DNA from: Flectobacillus roseus
Lineage (GTDB): Bacteria > Bacteroidota > Bacteroidia > Cytophagales > Spirosomataceae
Strand: one strand, 5' to 3'
Length of the DNA stretch: 64,000 nucleotides
Assembly: GCF_030056665.1 (NCBI RefSeq)
Contig: NZ_JASHIG010000032.1
In this document: positions 28,332-37,268 of the stretch, in pieces
How positions within the stretch are numbered: position 1 is the stretch's first letter
How the letters are laid out: the number at the start of each line of letters is the position of its first letter
Notes under the pieces: model-generated
What the model was told of the DNA's origin: nothing
Seen by the model: the letters and a program-made list of their open reading frames with translations, nothing else
The model's database searches: none
Translations under genes and position numbers: made by a program

Positions 28332-28386
28332 TTGGCTTCTATATATACAAACCGAATAATTTTTGCCATTACCCCATAGAAGCCAA
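28332..28386 (-). promoter_or_regulatory. inverted repeat in the fecR leader
   Basis: TTGGCTTCTAT (28332-28342) and ATAGAAGCCAA (28376-28386) form an 11-bp perfect stem with a 33-nt loop, 17-71 nt upstream of fecR. It may be a leader hairpin or a site recognised by a regulator. The remainder of the 328-nt gap between fecR and the sigma gene is AT-rich and shows no gene or clear TTTG/TAnnTTTG promoter, as would be expected if the operon uses the ECF sigma factor. Confidence 0.4.
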
Positions 28387-28643
28387 TTTTTTTCACATTT
28401 TTTTAATATTTCTGTAACTATTCATTTAAAAATAAAACAAACGACTGACTATCAAACAGTTAATATTTTTTCTGTTTTATAAAAACATCAACAAAAACTA
28501 TCTAAAAGTCACTGTTACAGAATATTACGTAGCTAAACACAAACTAAATGAATATGAAGAAACTCTTACTAACGAATATATTATTAATAGAGAACGTCTT
28601 TTATGAGTAGGAAATAGAAGAGAGTGTTGTCTGAAAGGAATTA

Positions 28644-29246
28644 TTATAAAATTCCTTTTAGACGAAGAAGTAGAATAAGGCTTATAATACTTGAGTTTGG
28701 CATATCCAAAATGCCACGTAGGGTTTCCAAAGCACGACTATTGAGCTTGTACACACCTTTTACCGAGATATCCATCATGGCTGCAATCTCGTTGTATTCT
28801 AATTCCTCAAAATAACGTAAATAAAGCACCTCCTTTTGACGAGGGCTAAGTTGATTTAAAGCCTGAAGTACCTTTTTAGCTTGTTCATCGGATTGTTCAA
28901 GCTTGGTAAGTTCTATTTCTGCATTAAAAGTGATATGAAAGGATTCGGCTTCTTCCATATCCACATAATATAGATTGCTTTTCTTGGCAGTTTGGTTCAG
29001 AATGAAATTGCGGAGTGATGCTAGTAAATAATATCGAATATTATCTGTTGTACCTGTTGTAGTACGATTCATCCATAGCTTTACAAACAAATCATGTACA
29101 TAATCACGAACGAGTTCTTCATTTTGTAACTTGCGCATGCCATACTCGTAGAGCGCTTTATAATGCTGGTTATAAATAGCCTCAAAAGCTTCTCGCCCCC
29201 CTGTCAAAAAGGTCTCCCATAAGTATGTATCCTTGGTTTGCATCAA
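28644..29246 (-). CDS. RNA polymerase sigma-70 factor, ECF subfamily
   Basis: The 200-residue protein has region 2 (FEAIYNQHYKALYEYGMRKL, LVRDYVHDLFVKLW) and region 4 (LNQLSPRQKEVLYLRYFEEL, EIAAMMDISVKGVYKLNSRA) in the normal order and spacing of Bacteroidetes FecI-like sigma factors. It is encoded 328 nt upstream of fecR on the same strand and probably drives the fecR-SusCD operon when the ligand is bound. A minus-strand TAAATTTG (29278-29285) may be its own -7 box. A hairpin (28631-28661) overlaps its stop codon. Confidence 0.88.
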   Translation of the reverse strand: MMQTKDTYLWETFLTGGREAFEAIYNQHYKALYEYGMRKLQNEELVRDYVHDLFVKLWMNRTTTGTTDNIRYYLLASLRNFILNQTAKKSNLYYVDMEEAESFHITFNAEIELTKLEQSDEQAKKVLQALNQLSPRQKEVLYLRYFEELEYNEIAAMMDISVKGVYKLNSRALETLRGILDMPNSSIISLILLLRLKGIL

Positions 29247-29366
29247 AGCCTCTTGGTGATTAGTTATCGTAGTATTACAAATTTATAAAAAAACTAAGTC
29301 TATCCTCTATGCTACATTTTACCAAAATATCACTTATCTATTTAAATTAAGTATTTATACCGATAA

Positions 29367-29416
29367 AAAGCAAAAGCCCCTTTGTGCTTTTGAGTTCACA
29401 AAGGGGCTTTTGCTTT
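29367..29416 (-). terminator. terminator of the mscS-like gene
   Basis: A 20-bp inverted repeat (AAAGCAAAAGCCCCTTTGTG and complement, loop of 10) lies directly after the stop codon of the mechanosensitive channel gene. The left-hand flank on the minus strand ends in CTTTTTATCG, giving a short U tract. Confidence 0.8.
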
Positions 29417-29418
29417 AG

Positions 29419-30264
29419 CTAGCCAATACTTTTTACAGTAATCACTGGATCAGGAAATTGAATTCCCTCTTTATCAAAGTGCTTTTTGATATGTTCATTC
29501 ATAAAATATTGTGTCTTATCTAAATCTGTAGCATTTACCCATAGCTTAACATCCCAATATATAGCGCTATCAGTTAGCCTTCCTACCAAAACATCATTAT
29601 TCTTGTCTTTGTGGACAAAAGTACATTCCTCTATTACCTCCCTAATGGCTTTACGTGTTGCATCAATATCATTTGTCATAGCGACTTGAAATTGCATATC
29701 TAAACGAATAATGCCTTTTCTTGAAATATTTACCACTGGTGAGGTTGACAAGCTTCCGTTTGGAAGAATAATGGTTCGATGACTCGTTGTACTAATTACC
29801 GTATTGAAGATTTGAATTGATTCGACATATCCAGTATAGCCGTGCACTGTAATCAATTCTCCTACTCTAAAAGGTTTAAAAACTAATATAAGTACTCCAC
29901 CTGCAAAGTTTGATAAACTCCCTTGTAGTGCCAAGCCAATGGCTAATCCTGCGGCTCCAAGTGCAGCGATAAACGAAGAGGTCTCTATTCCTAAGATTCC
30001 AGCGCAGCTTAATACCAACATAATATTGAGAGCAGCACGAACCAAGGATGCTAAAAAAGGCTGTACATCAGGATCAATACTTTCCAATTTCATTTTGGAA
30101 TGCATGAGACCAATTACTTTTTTGATAAGCAAACGCCCAATCAAAAACATCAATAATGACATCAATACCTTCGTGCCATATTGTAGTAGTAAAGGCCAAA
30201 CTTTATCCTCAAAATTAGTCAAATAATTATGGGCTAAATACATAAAGTTCATAGCTATAAACAA
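29419..30264 (-). CDS. small-conductance mechanosensitive channel (MscS family)
   Basis: The 281-residue membrane protein has three N-terminal helices and the pore-lining TM3 pattern AALGAAGLAIGLALQGSLSN near residue 105, rich in Gly/Ala as in MscS, followed by the beta domain (FRVGELITVHGYTGYVESI) and the cytosolic alpha/beta vestibule. Length is that of the short MscS class. The channel releases solutes on hypo-osmotic shock. The gene follows nusG after a terminator, in the place where ribosomal protein genes (rplK) usually lie. Confidence 0.9.
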   Translation of the reverse strand: MFIAMNFMYLAHNYLTNFEDKVWPLLLQYGTKVLMSLLMFLIGRLLIKKVIGLMHSKMKLESIDPDVQPFLASLVRAALNIMLVLSCAGILGIETSSFIAALGAAGLAIGLALQGSLSNFAGGVLILVFKPFRVGELITVHGYTGYVESIQIFNTVISTTSHRTIILPNGSLSTSPVVNISRKGIIRLDMQFQVAMTNDIDATRKAIREVIEECTFVHKDKNNDVLVGRLTDSAIYWDVKLWVNATDLDKTQYFMNEHIKKHFDKEGIQFPDPVITVKSIG

Positions 30265-30266
30265 AT

Positions 30267-30293
30267 AAAGCGTCCTTGCGATAAGGACGCTTT
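30267..30293 (-). terminator. terminator after nusG
   Basis: An 11-bp inverted repeat (AAAGCGTCCTT / AAGGACGCTTT, loop of 5) lies 22 nt after nusG and ends the tRNA-tuf-secE-nusG transcript before the mscS-like gene, although the minus-side U tract is weak. Confidence 0.65.
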
Positions 30294-30314
30294 AAAAACG
30301 AATGTCAAATATGA

Positions 30315-30866
30315 TTATTTCTCTACTTGAGAGTAATTTAATTCAACTGGAGTATTACGGCCAAAGATTTTAACCATAACGTTCAATTTCTTCTTATCGT
30401 CAAAAATTTCTTCGACAGTACCTTCAAATGAAGAGAATGGACCATCAATAACTCTGATTGTTTCTCCTTTTGTAAACGACAATGTTGCTACTTCTTCAAT
30501 TGGAGCAACCTCATCGATTTTTCCTAAGATACGCTTAATTTCACTTTGACGTAAAGGGATTGGTGTTTTAGACGTTTTACCATCATTCCAGCTCAAGAAA
30601 CCAATTACACCTGGCATTGAAGTAATAATGTGTGAAACCTCACCATATTTAATATCAGCTTCTACGAAAACATAGCCAGGAAAAAGAGTTTTTTCACGAA
30701 CAATTTTCTTACCGTTACGAATTTCGTAAGTCTTTTCAGTAGGTAACATTACTTGAGGAACGTACTCTGTAAGACCCTGTCTTTGCACCTCGTTCTCAAG
30801 ATATGTTTTTATCTTTTTCTCCTGTCCTGAAACTGCTCTCAAGACATACCAATTAGTTTCTGCCAT
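30315..30866 (-). CDS. nusG: transcription termination/antitermination protein NusG
   Basis: NusG binds RNA polymerase and couples transcription to translation or Rho. The start is set at ATG 30866 (MAETNWYVLRAVSGQEKKIK, the standard N-terminus) and not at the upstream in-frame ATG 30899, giving 183 residues. The NGN domain spans residues 1-110 (LFPGYVFVEADI) and the KOW domain is at the end (FTKGETIRVIDGPFSSFEGT). It follows secE by 67 nt. The usual downstream rplK-rplA-rplJ-rplL-rpoB genes are absent. Confidence 0.95.
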   Translation of the reverse strand: MAETNWYVLRAVSGQEKKIKTYLENEVQRQGLTEYVPQVMLPTEKTYEIRNGKKIVREKTLFPGYVFVEADIKYGEVSHIITSMPGVIGFLSWNDGKTSKTPIPLRQSEIKRILGKIDEVAPIEEVATLSFTKGETIRVIDGPFSSFEGTVEEIFDDKKKLNVMVKIFGRNTPVELNYSQVEK

Positions 30867-30933
30867 CTTTAATAATGATTTCTTTGAGATTGAGAACAAA
30901 ATCTGTTTGTAAAGGAACAGTTCGTCAGCTCAA

Positions 30934-31125
30934 TTAGAATGACTGATAGAACAACTCTAGACCAGACTTGAACAAAAAGTCGATAAGACCAACCACAAGA
31001 GCAAAAATCAAAGAAGCAACCAGTACTAGCGTAGAGCTTGCTTGCAATTCACTAAACTTTGGCCATGTTACGTTTTCTGTAACTTCAGTCCAAGAATCTT
31101 TAAATAATTGTGTTAACTTATTCAT
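30934..31125 (-). CDS. secE: preprotein translocase subunit SecE
   Basis: A 63-residue protein with the single-helix SecE architecture: amphipathic N-terminus with the conserved ELKKVTWP-like segment (SWTEVTENVTWPKFSEL), then one membrane helix (STLVLVASLIFALVVGLIDF). It is part of the SecYEG channel in the inner membrane. Gene order tRNA-Trp, secE, nusG is standard for the phylum. Confidence 0.93.
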   Translation of the reverse strand: MNKLTQLFKDSWTEVTENVTWPKFSELQASSTLVLVASLIFALVVGLIDFLFKSGLELFYQSF

Positions 31126-31291
31126 GTTCTTTGTAATGTTATGAAGCTACGAGCTTTCTTTGGTTTGCTTTTCGCTTGTAAAAAGTGATGCTATCCTTTA
31201 TAAACTTTAAAGTTCCGAATTCTAGCTTAAAATTCCGACTAATTTAAATAATTAATCTGAAACTCGAAACTAAAAATCGGAACTTACTTTG

Positions 31292-31362
31292 CACGGGCAC
31301 CAGGACTCGAACCCAGACCGAAGGTTTTGGAGACCTCTGTACTACCTTTATACTATGCCCGT
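31292..31362 (-). tRNA. tRNA-Trp (anticodon CCA)
   Basis: On the minus strand the sequence folds as a cloverleaf: acceptor ACGGGCA / TGCCCGT with G discriminator, anticodon loop containing CTCCAAA, and T arm with GGTTCGAGTCC. CCA is not encoded. It lies between tuf and secE. Confidence 0.93.
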
Positions 31363-31560
31363 ATTGTTTGGATTGCAAAGGTAACAGTTCAATTTTGTAT
31401 TTCCAAGCACCCGACCTAGGTTTTCTGTAATATTTTTAACTTTCATTAAAACTATTCACATAAAACATTGTTACTCAAAAACTTAAAATTAATATTTTTT
31501 ATAAAAAACTGTTATTTACAAATACCGAACTAGATAAAAAGCTCAATAATCTATAAAATA

Positions 31561-31591
31561 AAAGGCGCTATCTTACGATAGCGCCTTTTTA
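31561..31591 (-). terminator. stem-loop after tuf
   Basis: AAAGGCGCTATC and GATAGCGCCTTT form a perfect 12-bp stem, 18 nt after the tuf stop codon. It can terminate or attenuate the operon before tRNA-Trp, secE and nusG. Confidence 0.75.
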
Positions 31592-31608
31592 TATGGTTAA
31601 TCCTAGAA

Positions 31609-32796
31609 TTAGTCTAAGATTTCAGTTACCTGACCAGCACCTACAGTACGTCCACCTTCACGGATAGCGAAACGAAGACCTTTGTCCATAGCTACTTTGT
31701 TCAACAATGTAACGTCGATAGTCAAGTTATCACCTGGCATACACATTTCGATACCTTCTGGCAACATGATTTCACCTGTTACGTCAGTTGTACGGAAGTA
31801 GAACTGAGGACGGTATTTGTTAAAGAATGGAGTGTGACGACCACCTTCTTCTTTAGACAAGATATAAACCTCTGCTTTGAATTTAGAGTGAGGCTTAACT
31901 GAACCTGGCTTACAAATAACCATACCACGACGGATAGATTCTTTGTCAATACCACGCAACAACAAACCTACGTTGTCACCAGCTTCACCACGGTCAAGGA
32001 TTTTACGGAACATTTCAACCCCTGTTACAGTAGATTTCAAGTTCTCAGCACCCATACCTAAGATTTCAACTGGATCACCAGAGTTGATAACACCAGTTTC
32101 GATACGACCTGTTGCTACAGTACCACGACCTGTGATCGAGAATACGTCTTCAACTGGCATCAAGAATGGCTTATCGATATCACGTTTTGGAAGTGGAATC
32201 CAGTTATCAACAGCATCCATCAAAGCTTCGATAGTAGCAACCCATTTTGGCTCACCGTTCAAACCACCTAAAGCAGAACCTTGAATTACTGGAATGTTAT
32301 CGCCGTCAAATTCATAGAATGACAACAATTCACGGATTTCCATTTCAACTAGTTCTAACAATTCTGGGTCATCAACCATGTCCACTTTGTTCATGAACAC
32401 TACCAATTGAGGTACACCTACTTGACGAGACAAAAGGATGTGCTCGCGAGTTTGTGGCATTGGACCGTCAGTTGCAGCTACTACGATGATAGCACCGTCC
32501 ATTTGAGCAGCACCAGTTACCATGTTTTTCACGTAATCGGCGTGACCTGGACAGTCAACGTGTGCATAGTGACGGTTTTCTGTTTGGTACTCTACGTGAG
32601 CTGTGTTGATTGTGATACCACGCTCTTTTTCTTCAGGAGCTGAGTCAATTGATGAGAAATCTTTCTTTTCAGCAAGTCCTTTTTCTGACAACACCTTAGT
32701 GATGGCAGCAGTCAAAGTAGTTTTACCGTGGTCAACGTGACCGATAGTACCAATGTTTACGTGAGGTTTACTACGGTCAAAATTCTCTTTTGCCAT
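31609..32796 (-). CDS. tuf: elongation factor Tu
   Basis: EF-Tu brings aminoacyl-tRNA to the ribosome. The 395-residue product is full length with all G motifs: GHVDHGKT (residues about 19-26), the switch region GITINTAHVEY, DCPGHADY, MNKVDMVDD and SALGG, followed by beta domains 2 and 3 ending AGQVTEILD. It sits in the tRNA-Tyr/Gly/Thr-tuf-tRNA-Trp-secE-nusG transcription unit, driven by a strong promoter at 33380-33410. Confidence 0.97.
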   Translation of the reverse strand: MAKENFDRSKPHVNIGTIGHVDHGKTTLTAAITKVLSEKGLAEKKDFSSIDSAPEEKERGITINTAHVEYQTENRHYAHVDCPGHADYVKNMVTGAAQMDGAIIVVAATDGPMPQTREHILLSRQVGVPQLVVFMNKVDMVDDPELLELVEMEIRELLSFYEFDGDNIPVIQGSALGGLNGEPKWVATIEALMDAVDNWIPLPKRDIDKPFLMPVEDVFSITGRGTVATGRIETGVINSGDPVEILGMGAENLKSTVTGVEMFRKILDRGEAGDNVGLLLRGIDKESIRRGMVICKPGSVKPHSKFKAEVYILSKEEGGRHTPFFNKYRPQFYFRTTDVTGEIMLPEGIEMCMPGDNLTIDVTLLNKVAMDKGLRFAIREGGRTVGAGQVTEILD

Positions 32797-32915
32797 GATT
32801 ATTTAGTTCTTAATTAGTTTTATAAAAAGAATGAAAAAATTGATACCTTTCAACTTCCAACAACCAAAGATAAAAGATACTTGATAGCTCCTATTTAACT
32901 ATTTGTTGTTTTGAA

Positions 32916-32990
<75 letters not shown>

Positions 32991-33117
32991 AGACGTTGAA
33001 TGCTTTCTCGTGAATCCAAACTGAAGTAGACCACAAACAAAAATGGTTAATCGTTAATCGCTAATTCGCTAAACTATTAACTATTAACTATTAACAATCA
33101 ACCATCTTAATTTCTTG

Positions 33118-33190
33118 AGCGGGAGACGGGGCTCGAACCCGCCACCTATAGCTTGGAAGGCTATCGCTCTACCAAATGAGCTACTCCCGC
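33118..33190 (-). tRNA. tRNA-Gly (anticodon TCC)
   Basis: The minus strand gives acceptor GCGGGAG / CTCCCGC, D arm TAGCTCATTTGGTAGAGC, anticodon loop CTTCCAA and T arm GGCGGGTTCGAGCCCCGTC. CCA is not encoded. Confidence 0.93.
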
Positions 33191-33244
33191 TTTTCTATAA
33201 CTGGTTAAAAAGTTTCGAAAAAGTTTCCCTAAACTCTAAACTTG

Positions 33245-33327
33245 TGGGGACAGATGGATTCGAACCACCGAAGACATAAGTCAGCAGATTTACAGTCTGC
33301 CCCATTTGGCCACTCTGGTATATCCCC
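33245..33327 (-). tRNA. tRNA-Tyr (anticodon GTA)
   Basis: The minus strand gives acceptor GGGGATA / TGTCCCC, anticodon loop CTGTAAA, a long variable arm as in bacterial tRNA-Tyr, and T arm GGTGGTTCGAATCCATC. First gene of the tuf operon. Confidence 0.93.
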
Positions 33328-33379
33328 TCATTTTTCTCTTTTGTTTCCGTTTCTTGTAACGTTCCCGTGAAAGAGTGTG

Positions 33380-33410
33380 CAAAACTAGGTAGATTTTTGA
33401 TTAAGTCAAA
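33380..33410 (-). promoter_or_regulatory. promoter of the tRNA-tuf-secE-nusG operon
   Basis: On the minus strand TTTG (33407-33410) is followed after 19 nt by TAGTTTTG (33380-33387), a full match to the Bacteroidetes TTTG-N19-21-TAnnTTTG consensus, 53 nt upstream of tRNA-Tyr. The region further upstream (33411-33440) is A/T-tract rich, as in strong stable-RNA promoters. Confidence 0.75.
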
Positions 33411-33569
33411 ACATTATTGAAAAAAAATTTTTACTTTTTTTTCAATAAAACTCAAAAAACATAGCTAAACATCCCGTAACTAACATTGTAATATTTTAAA
33501 AATCAAGGCTTAATATACTTCTTATCTAGTACATTAAGCCCCGAAAAAAAATTATTTTTTTTTGTTTTT

Positions 33570-34751
33570 TTAGAAACGAATCCCAAAACTTAAGCCACTA
33601 ATTTTAGGGCCATAGCCTGTTTGGTACAATTGTGACAAATCATAATTCACAAATAAATCTGGAAAATCTTTCAAACCAAGCTCCAAAGCAAGTCCATAGC
33701 GAAGATTATTCAAGTAAAAACTGCTGTGATTCCAAAGTTTTCTACCACTGTCAGATTCTTTTGTCTTGGTATAGCTATCTAATCTGTAACCAACATATCC
33801 CCCAAATCCGATATATGTGACTGTGCTACTCTTTTTAAATGCTACATATGGCATTACAGGAAGATTAATATAAGCTACCGTTAATTTATTTCTTGATAAG
33901 TCTACAGGTTGTCCTTTGTCATCAACATAGTCTCTAAATTCTATATTGTTATTTCCTTTTATTTCATATCTGTTATTTTCATACATGAAATTGTACCAAG
34001 AAAACTCCAATCCGTAGCTTATTTTCAAAGCTGCACTGCTTCCTTTACTAATGGCTGCACTACGAGTCCATCCAAAACCGAAATAACGAGAGCCAAATGG
34101 ACTTAATTCAAAGTCTTTCGTATTGTATATACCGCTTATAGAACCCGTATTAGTAAAGCTATTTAAACCAAAATAGATATTAAATCCTGAACGAGAGGCA
34201 AATTCCCCATTTCTGCGTGCCACTTTTGCTGTATCTCTCCACATCACTCTGGTTTCTTCACTACCATCTTTTACCACTACTCCATTAATACTCACATGGA
34301 CTTCATCTCTTCCATCTTGAATGTGTACTCTTCCAGCACCCACACTTACGCCACCTTTAGAACCATTATTTCCTGACGACCCATTATTTCTATTGGTATT
34401 AGAAGAAGCATTTGCTTTAATAGCTACGTTGATTGTTTTGTTATTTTGTGATATTACCAAAACAGTGTCTTTTGTAATATCACTATTAACCACCCTTCTT
34501 ATTCCAATCCATGTAGCATCGTCCAAGGTCATTCCACTTTTTTGAAAAAGTGCCTGTATATCCTCTTTCAAACTTACGTTGGGTTTACCTCCCTCTAAAA
34601 CGGTCTGGTTTCTCTTATCTATTTTGATGACTGTTGAGTCAGTCTCAGTATTTCTTGCAATTGTTGGCTGAATTGCTAATACCATAAAAAATGCGACGAT
34701 GTACAATTTTACCCAGTTTACTGTTACATCTAATTGGCTTATAGATTTCAT
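33570..34751 (-). CDS. probable outer-membrane beta-barrel protein
   Basis: No named family is recognised. The 393-residue product has a signal peptide (to about residue 33), a region of about 150 residues with low-complexity Asn/Gly/Ser (NRNNGSSGNNGSKGG) and a beta-rich segment (HIQDGRDEVHVSINGVVVKD), then a C-terminal barrel of alternating aromatic residues (FNIYFGLNSFTN, YFGFGWTRSAAIS) ending FGIRF, the terminal aromatic signature of outer-membrane proteins. It is downstream of an ECF sigma and anti-sigma-like gene and is probably controlled by them. Confidence 0.65.
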   Translation of the reverse strand: MKSISQLDVTVNWVKLYIVAFFMVLAIQPTIARNTETDSTVIKIDKRNQTVLEGGKPNVSLKEDIQALFQKSGMTLDDATWIGIRRVVNSDITKDTVLVISQNNKTINVAIKANASSNTNRNNGSSGNNGSKGGVSVGAGRVHIQDGRDEVHVSINGVVVKDGSEETRVMWRDTAKVARRNGEFASRSGFNIYFGLNSFTNTGSISGIYNTKDFELSPFGSRYFGFGWTRSAAISKGSSAALKISYGLEFSWYNFMYENNRYEIKGNNNIEFRDYVDDKGQPVDLSRNKLTVAYINLPVMPYVAFKKSSTVTYIGFGGYVGYRLDSYTKTKESDSGRKLWNHSSFYLNNLRYGLALELGLKDFPDLFVNYDLSQLYQTGYGPKISGLSFGIRF

Positions 34752-34841
34752 GACTTTAATGATTTATACTCGATTTAGAAAGTTCTAATTTGTTTTATAT
34801 CTCCTAGATGCAAGTCGATTGCCTTAGGTTGCGTGATAATT

Positions 34842-35675
34842 TTATTTTTCGTTATTTTTTATCTCTTTCACTGATTCTACGATAGACTCCTTCGTATTTT
34901 CTAGCTTTGCATCAGCACGTGCAAGCACTTTTTGAGGTTTGACACCAAGCTCGTTCCAATCTACACCTTCTCCATTTTTTGCTCTTTTGAGTTGTTGCCA
35001 AAGTTTACCAAATTTACTCGTTTTCTTGGTATTGAGTTCGTCAGTCCATACCGATGGTCGGGGTCTTTCAGTCCCACCTGTATCCATTGCATCTACCATT
35101 GCTAAAACAATTGTCTCTGAAGTTTTTGGCGAACTAGCAGGTTCAGGACTTGGCTCCATTAGTAATACGATGGTATTATTGGTTTTTGATACAGGCTGTA
35201 TCGGATCAACTGTAGCTAGGGTATTTTCCGATAAATCTTTGTTAGGCTCTACCAATGGGTTTTGATGCACACGAAGTGTACCTGATTTTGGGTTAGTAGT
35301 CTTCCAAGAATTTTTATTATCTGATTTCTTCTGAGCTACAACTTCCTTCATTGGTACAATACGATCAGGCAATTGTGATTGCATTTGAGAACCTTGACTT
35401 CCAGCTTGTAAATCTCCTGACGGTTGTTGCGTAGTACTAGTTTTTTGTGCCACAGATATTTCTGTTTCACTATTTGTATGGAATGCCCAATAACCTGCTG
35501 CGCCTAATAATATAACTACCGACGCCGCGCGGGCCACTTTCCACCACAGTGGTACTATTTTGGTTTCGTTTTGCTGTAATTTAGCCTGCAACTTATCCCA
35601 TGCTTCTGGTCTAGGTTTACGCTCATAATTTTGCAAACGTTCGTCAAATAGTTTATCTATATTATGCTTTTCCAT
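34842..35675 (-). CDS. anti-sigma-factor-like single-pass membrane protein
   Basis: The 277-residue protein begins with a cytosolic helix (DKLFDERLQNYERKPRPEAW) typical of Bacteroidetes proteins that bind ECF sigma factors, followed by one membrane helix (residues about 48-66, ARAASVVILLGAAGYWAFH) and a long, low-complexity periplasmic part rich in Ser, Thr, Pro and Gln. It starts 8 nt after the ECF sigma gene at 35684, so the pair is co-transcribed. The anti-sigma role is inferred from position and layout, not from a recognised catalytic or binding motif. Confidence 0.65.
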   Translation of the reverse strand: MEKHNIDKLFDERLQNYERKPRPEAWDKLQAKLQQNETKIVPLWWKVARAASVVILLGAAGYWAFHTNSETEISVAQKTSTTQQPSGDLQAGSQGSQMQSQLPDRIVPMKEVVAQKKSDNKNSWKTTNPKSGTLRVHQNPLVEPNKDLSENTLATVDPIQPVSKTNNTIVLLMEPSPEPASSPKTSETIVLAMVDAMDTGGTERPRPSVWTDELNTKKTSKFGKLWQQLKRAKNGEGVDWNELGVKPQKVLARADAKLENTKESIVESVKEIKNNEK

Positions 35676-35683
35676 TTTGTCTG

Positions 35684-36256
35684 CTAATTAACTGTTGATT
35701 TTTGTTGAGCTATTGCATTTTGCAATATAACTCTAGCTCTTGATAATTGTGATTTAGAAGTACTTTCTGTTATTCCTAAAGATGCAGCTATTTCTGCGTG
35801 AGAATAACCTTCGATAGCGTACAAATTAAAAACAGTGCGATAACCAATAGGTAGTGTTTCTATTAATTTCATCAAATCATCTACCTCTAATTGTGTACTA
35901 AATTGTTCGGGTTCTGGTTCGTAAAGGATATTATCATAGCTCATTTCAAGTTTGGCATTTTTGGTACGTCTTAAATACATTAATGCTTCGTTTACCATGA
36001 CTCTTCTAATCCATCCTTCAAAACTTCCTTCTAATTTGAAGGTATCAATCTTTTCAAAAACCTTCACAAATCCTTCAATCATTATCTCTTCTGCTTCAAA
36101 ATCATCGTGTACATATCTAAAACATACTCCCAGCATTTTGGAGGAGTATTTTTCATACACTCTTCGCTGAGCTTTGGGGTCGCCTTTCTGACAGGCTTTG
36201 ACCAGAGCTTCCTCGCTTTGAAAGAGTGATAAACCGCCGAGTTGTAAAATTTTCAC
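35684..36256 (-). CDS. RNA polymerase sigma-70 factor, ECF subfamily
   Basis: The 190-residue protein shows region 2 (AQRRVYEKYSSKMLGVCFRY, EAEEIMIEGFVKVFEKI, SFEGWIRRVMVNEALMYLRR) and region 4 (LPIGYRTVFNLYAIEGYSHA, EIAASLGITESTSKSQLSRA). It belongs to the common Bacteroidetes ECF group paired with a single-pass anti-sigma, here the next gene. It is divergent from murI, 60 to 146 nt away, so promoters of both lie in 36257-36402. Confidence 0.88.
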   Translation of the reverse strand: MKILQLGGLSLFQSEEALVKACQKGDPKAQRRVYEKYSSKMLGVCFRYVHDDFEAEEIMIEGFVKVFEKIDTFKLEGSFEGWIRRVMVNEALMYLRRTKNAKLEMSYDNILYEPEPEQFSTQLEVDDLMKLIETLPIGYRTVFNLYAIEGYSHAEIAASLGITESTSKSQLSRARVILQNAIAQQKSTVN

Positions 36257-36402
36257 GATAATTGTCTTGGTTTAGTTTTGTAATAGGTAGATGAAAAAGG
36301 TGCTAGAAAGGTTGCATGAATTGTAATGAATTTTCAACTTTACGAAATTTTTTTGAAAAACAGATTATATTTTCTGCAATTCCTTTTTACCCCACATTAT
36401 TT

Positions 36403-37209
36403 ATGCATACATCCGCTCCAATTGGAATTTTTGATAGTGGTATTGGTGGACTCACGGTAGCACATGCTGTTACGAGATTACTCCCAAACGAAAATATCAT
36501 CTACTTTGGTGATACTGCCCATTTACCCTATGGTGACAAATCGGCGACTGCCATTCAGGCATATTCTATCAAAATTTGTAATGTTTTATTACAACAAAAA
36601 TGTAAGGTAATTTTAATTGCTTGTAATTCGGCTTCTGCTGCTGCCTATGAACTAGTAAAAGAATATGTAGGAAGCAAAGCGAAAGTCATGAATGTAATAG
36701 ATCCTGTGGTGGCTTTTCTTGGAGAAAATTATGCCAATAAGACCATTGGATTAATTGGGACCAAACAGACTGTAAACTCTAATATTTACCGAAAAAAGAT
36801 AGACTTTCTTGAAAAAGGTATAACGCTAAAATCTTTGGCGACGCCACTCTTAGCACCTATGATAGAGGAAGGTTTTTTTAATCATAATATTTCTGAAAGT
36901 ATTATTAATGAATACCTTCAAAACGCTACATTAGACGATATCGAAGCATTGATTTTGGGTTGTACGCATTATCCCCTTATCAAAAAACAAATTAACCAGT
37001 ATTACGATGGTAAAGTAACAGTTTTGGACACCTCTGAGATTGTAGCAAAATCACTTTATGATTATTTAGAGAACAATCATTTACTCAATGAGATGAATGC
37101 ACATATTCGTCACTTTTATGTTTCTGATTATACACAATCATTTGAAACATCAACGAAAATATTTTTTGGTGAACAAATTCGACTTCAACACTATCCGCTT
37201 TGGGAATAG
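36403..37209 (+). CDS. murI: glutamate racemase
   Basis: MurI converts L- to D-glutamate for peptidoglycan. ATG at 36403 is chosen over the in-frame ATG at 36316 because it gives the standard N-terminus (MHTSAPIGIFDSGIGGLTV) and 268 residues. Key residues are visible: Asp/Ser in DSGIGG, substrate loop FGDTAHLPYG, first catalytic Cys in IACNSASAA and second in LGCTHYPLI. It stands alone on the plus strand between an ECF sigma gene and the respiratory cluster, and is followed by a strong terminator. Confidence 0.93.
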   Translation: MHTSAPIGIFDSGIGGLTVAHAVTRLLPNENIIYFGDTAHLPYGDKSATAIQAYSIKICNVLLQQKCKVILIACNSASAAAYELVKEYVGSKAKVMNVIDPVVAFLGENYANKTIGLIGTKQTVNSNIYRKKIDFLEKGITLKSLATPLLAPMIEEGFFNHNISESIINEYLQNATLDDIEALILGCTHYPLIKKQINQYYDGKVTVLDTSEIVAKSLYDYLENNHLLNEMNAHIRHFYVSDYTQSFETSTKIFFGEQIRLQHYPLWE

Positions 37210-37233
37210 TATTAGGCATGAATTCATTATAAT

Positions 37234-37267
37234 AAAAAATCCTGTCTCTTTCGAGACAGGATTTTTT
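37234..37267. terminator. bidirectional terminator between murI and the respiratory cluster
   Basis: AAAAAATCCTGTCTC and GAGACAGGATTTTTT form a 15-bp perfect stem with a 4-nt loop and A/T tracts on both sides, between convergent murI and the leftward 89-residue protein gene. Confidence 0.88.
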
Positions 37268-37268
37268 A

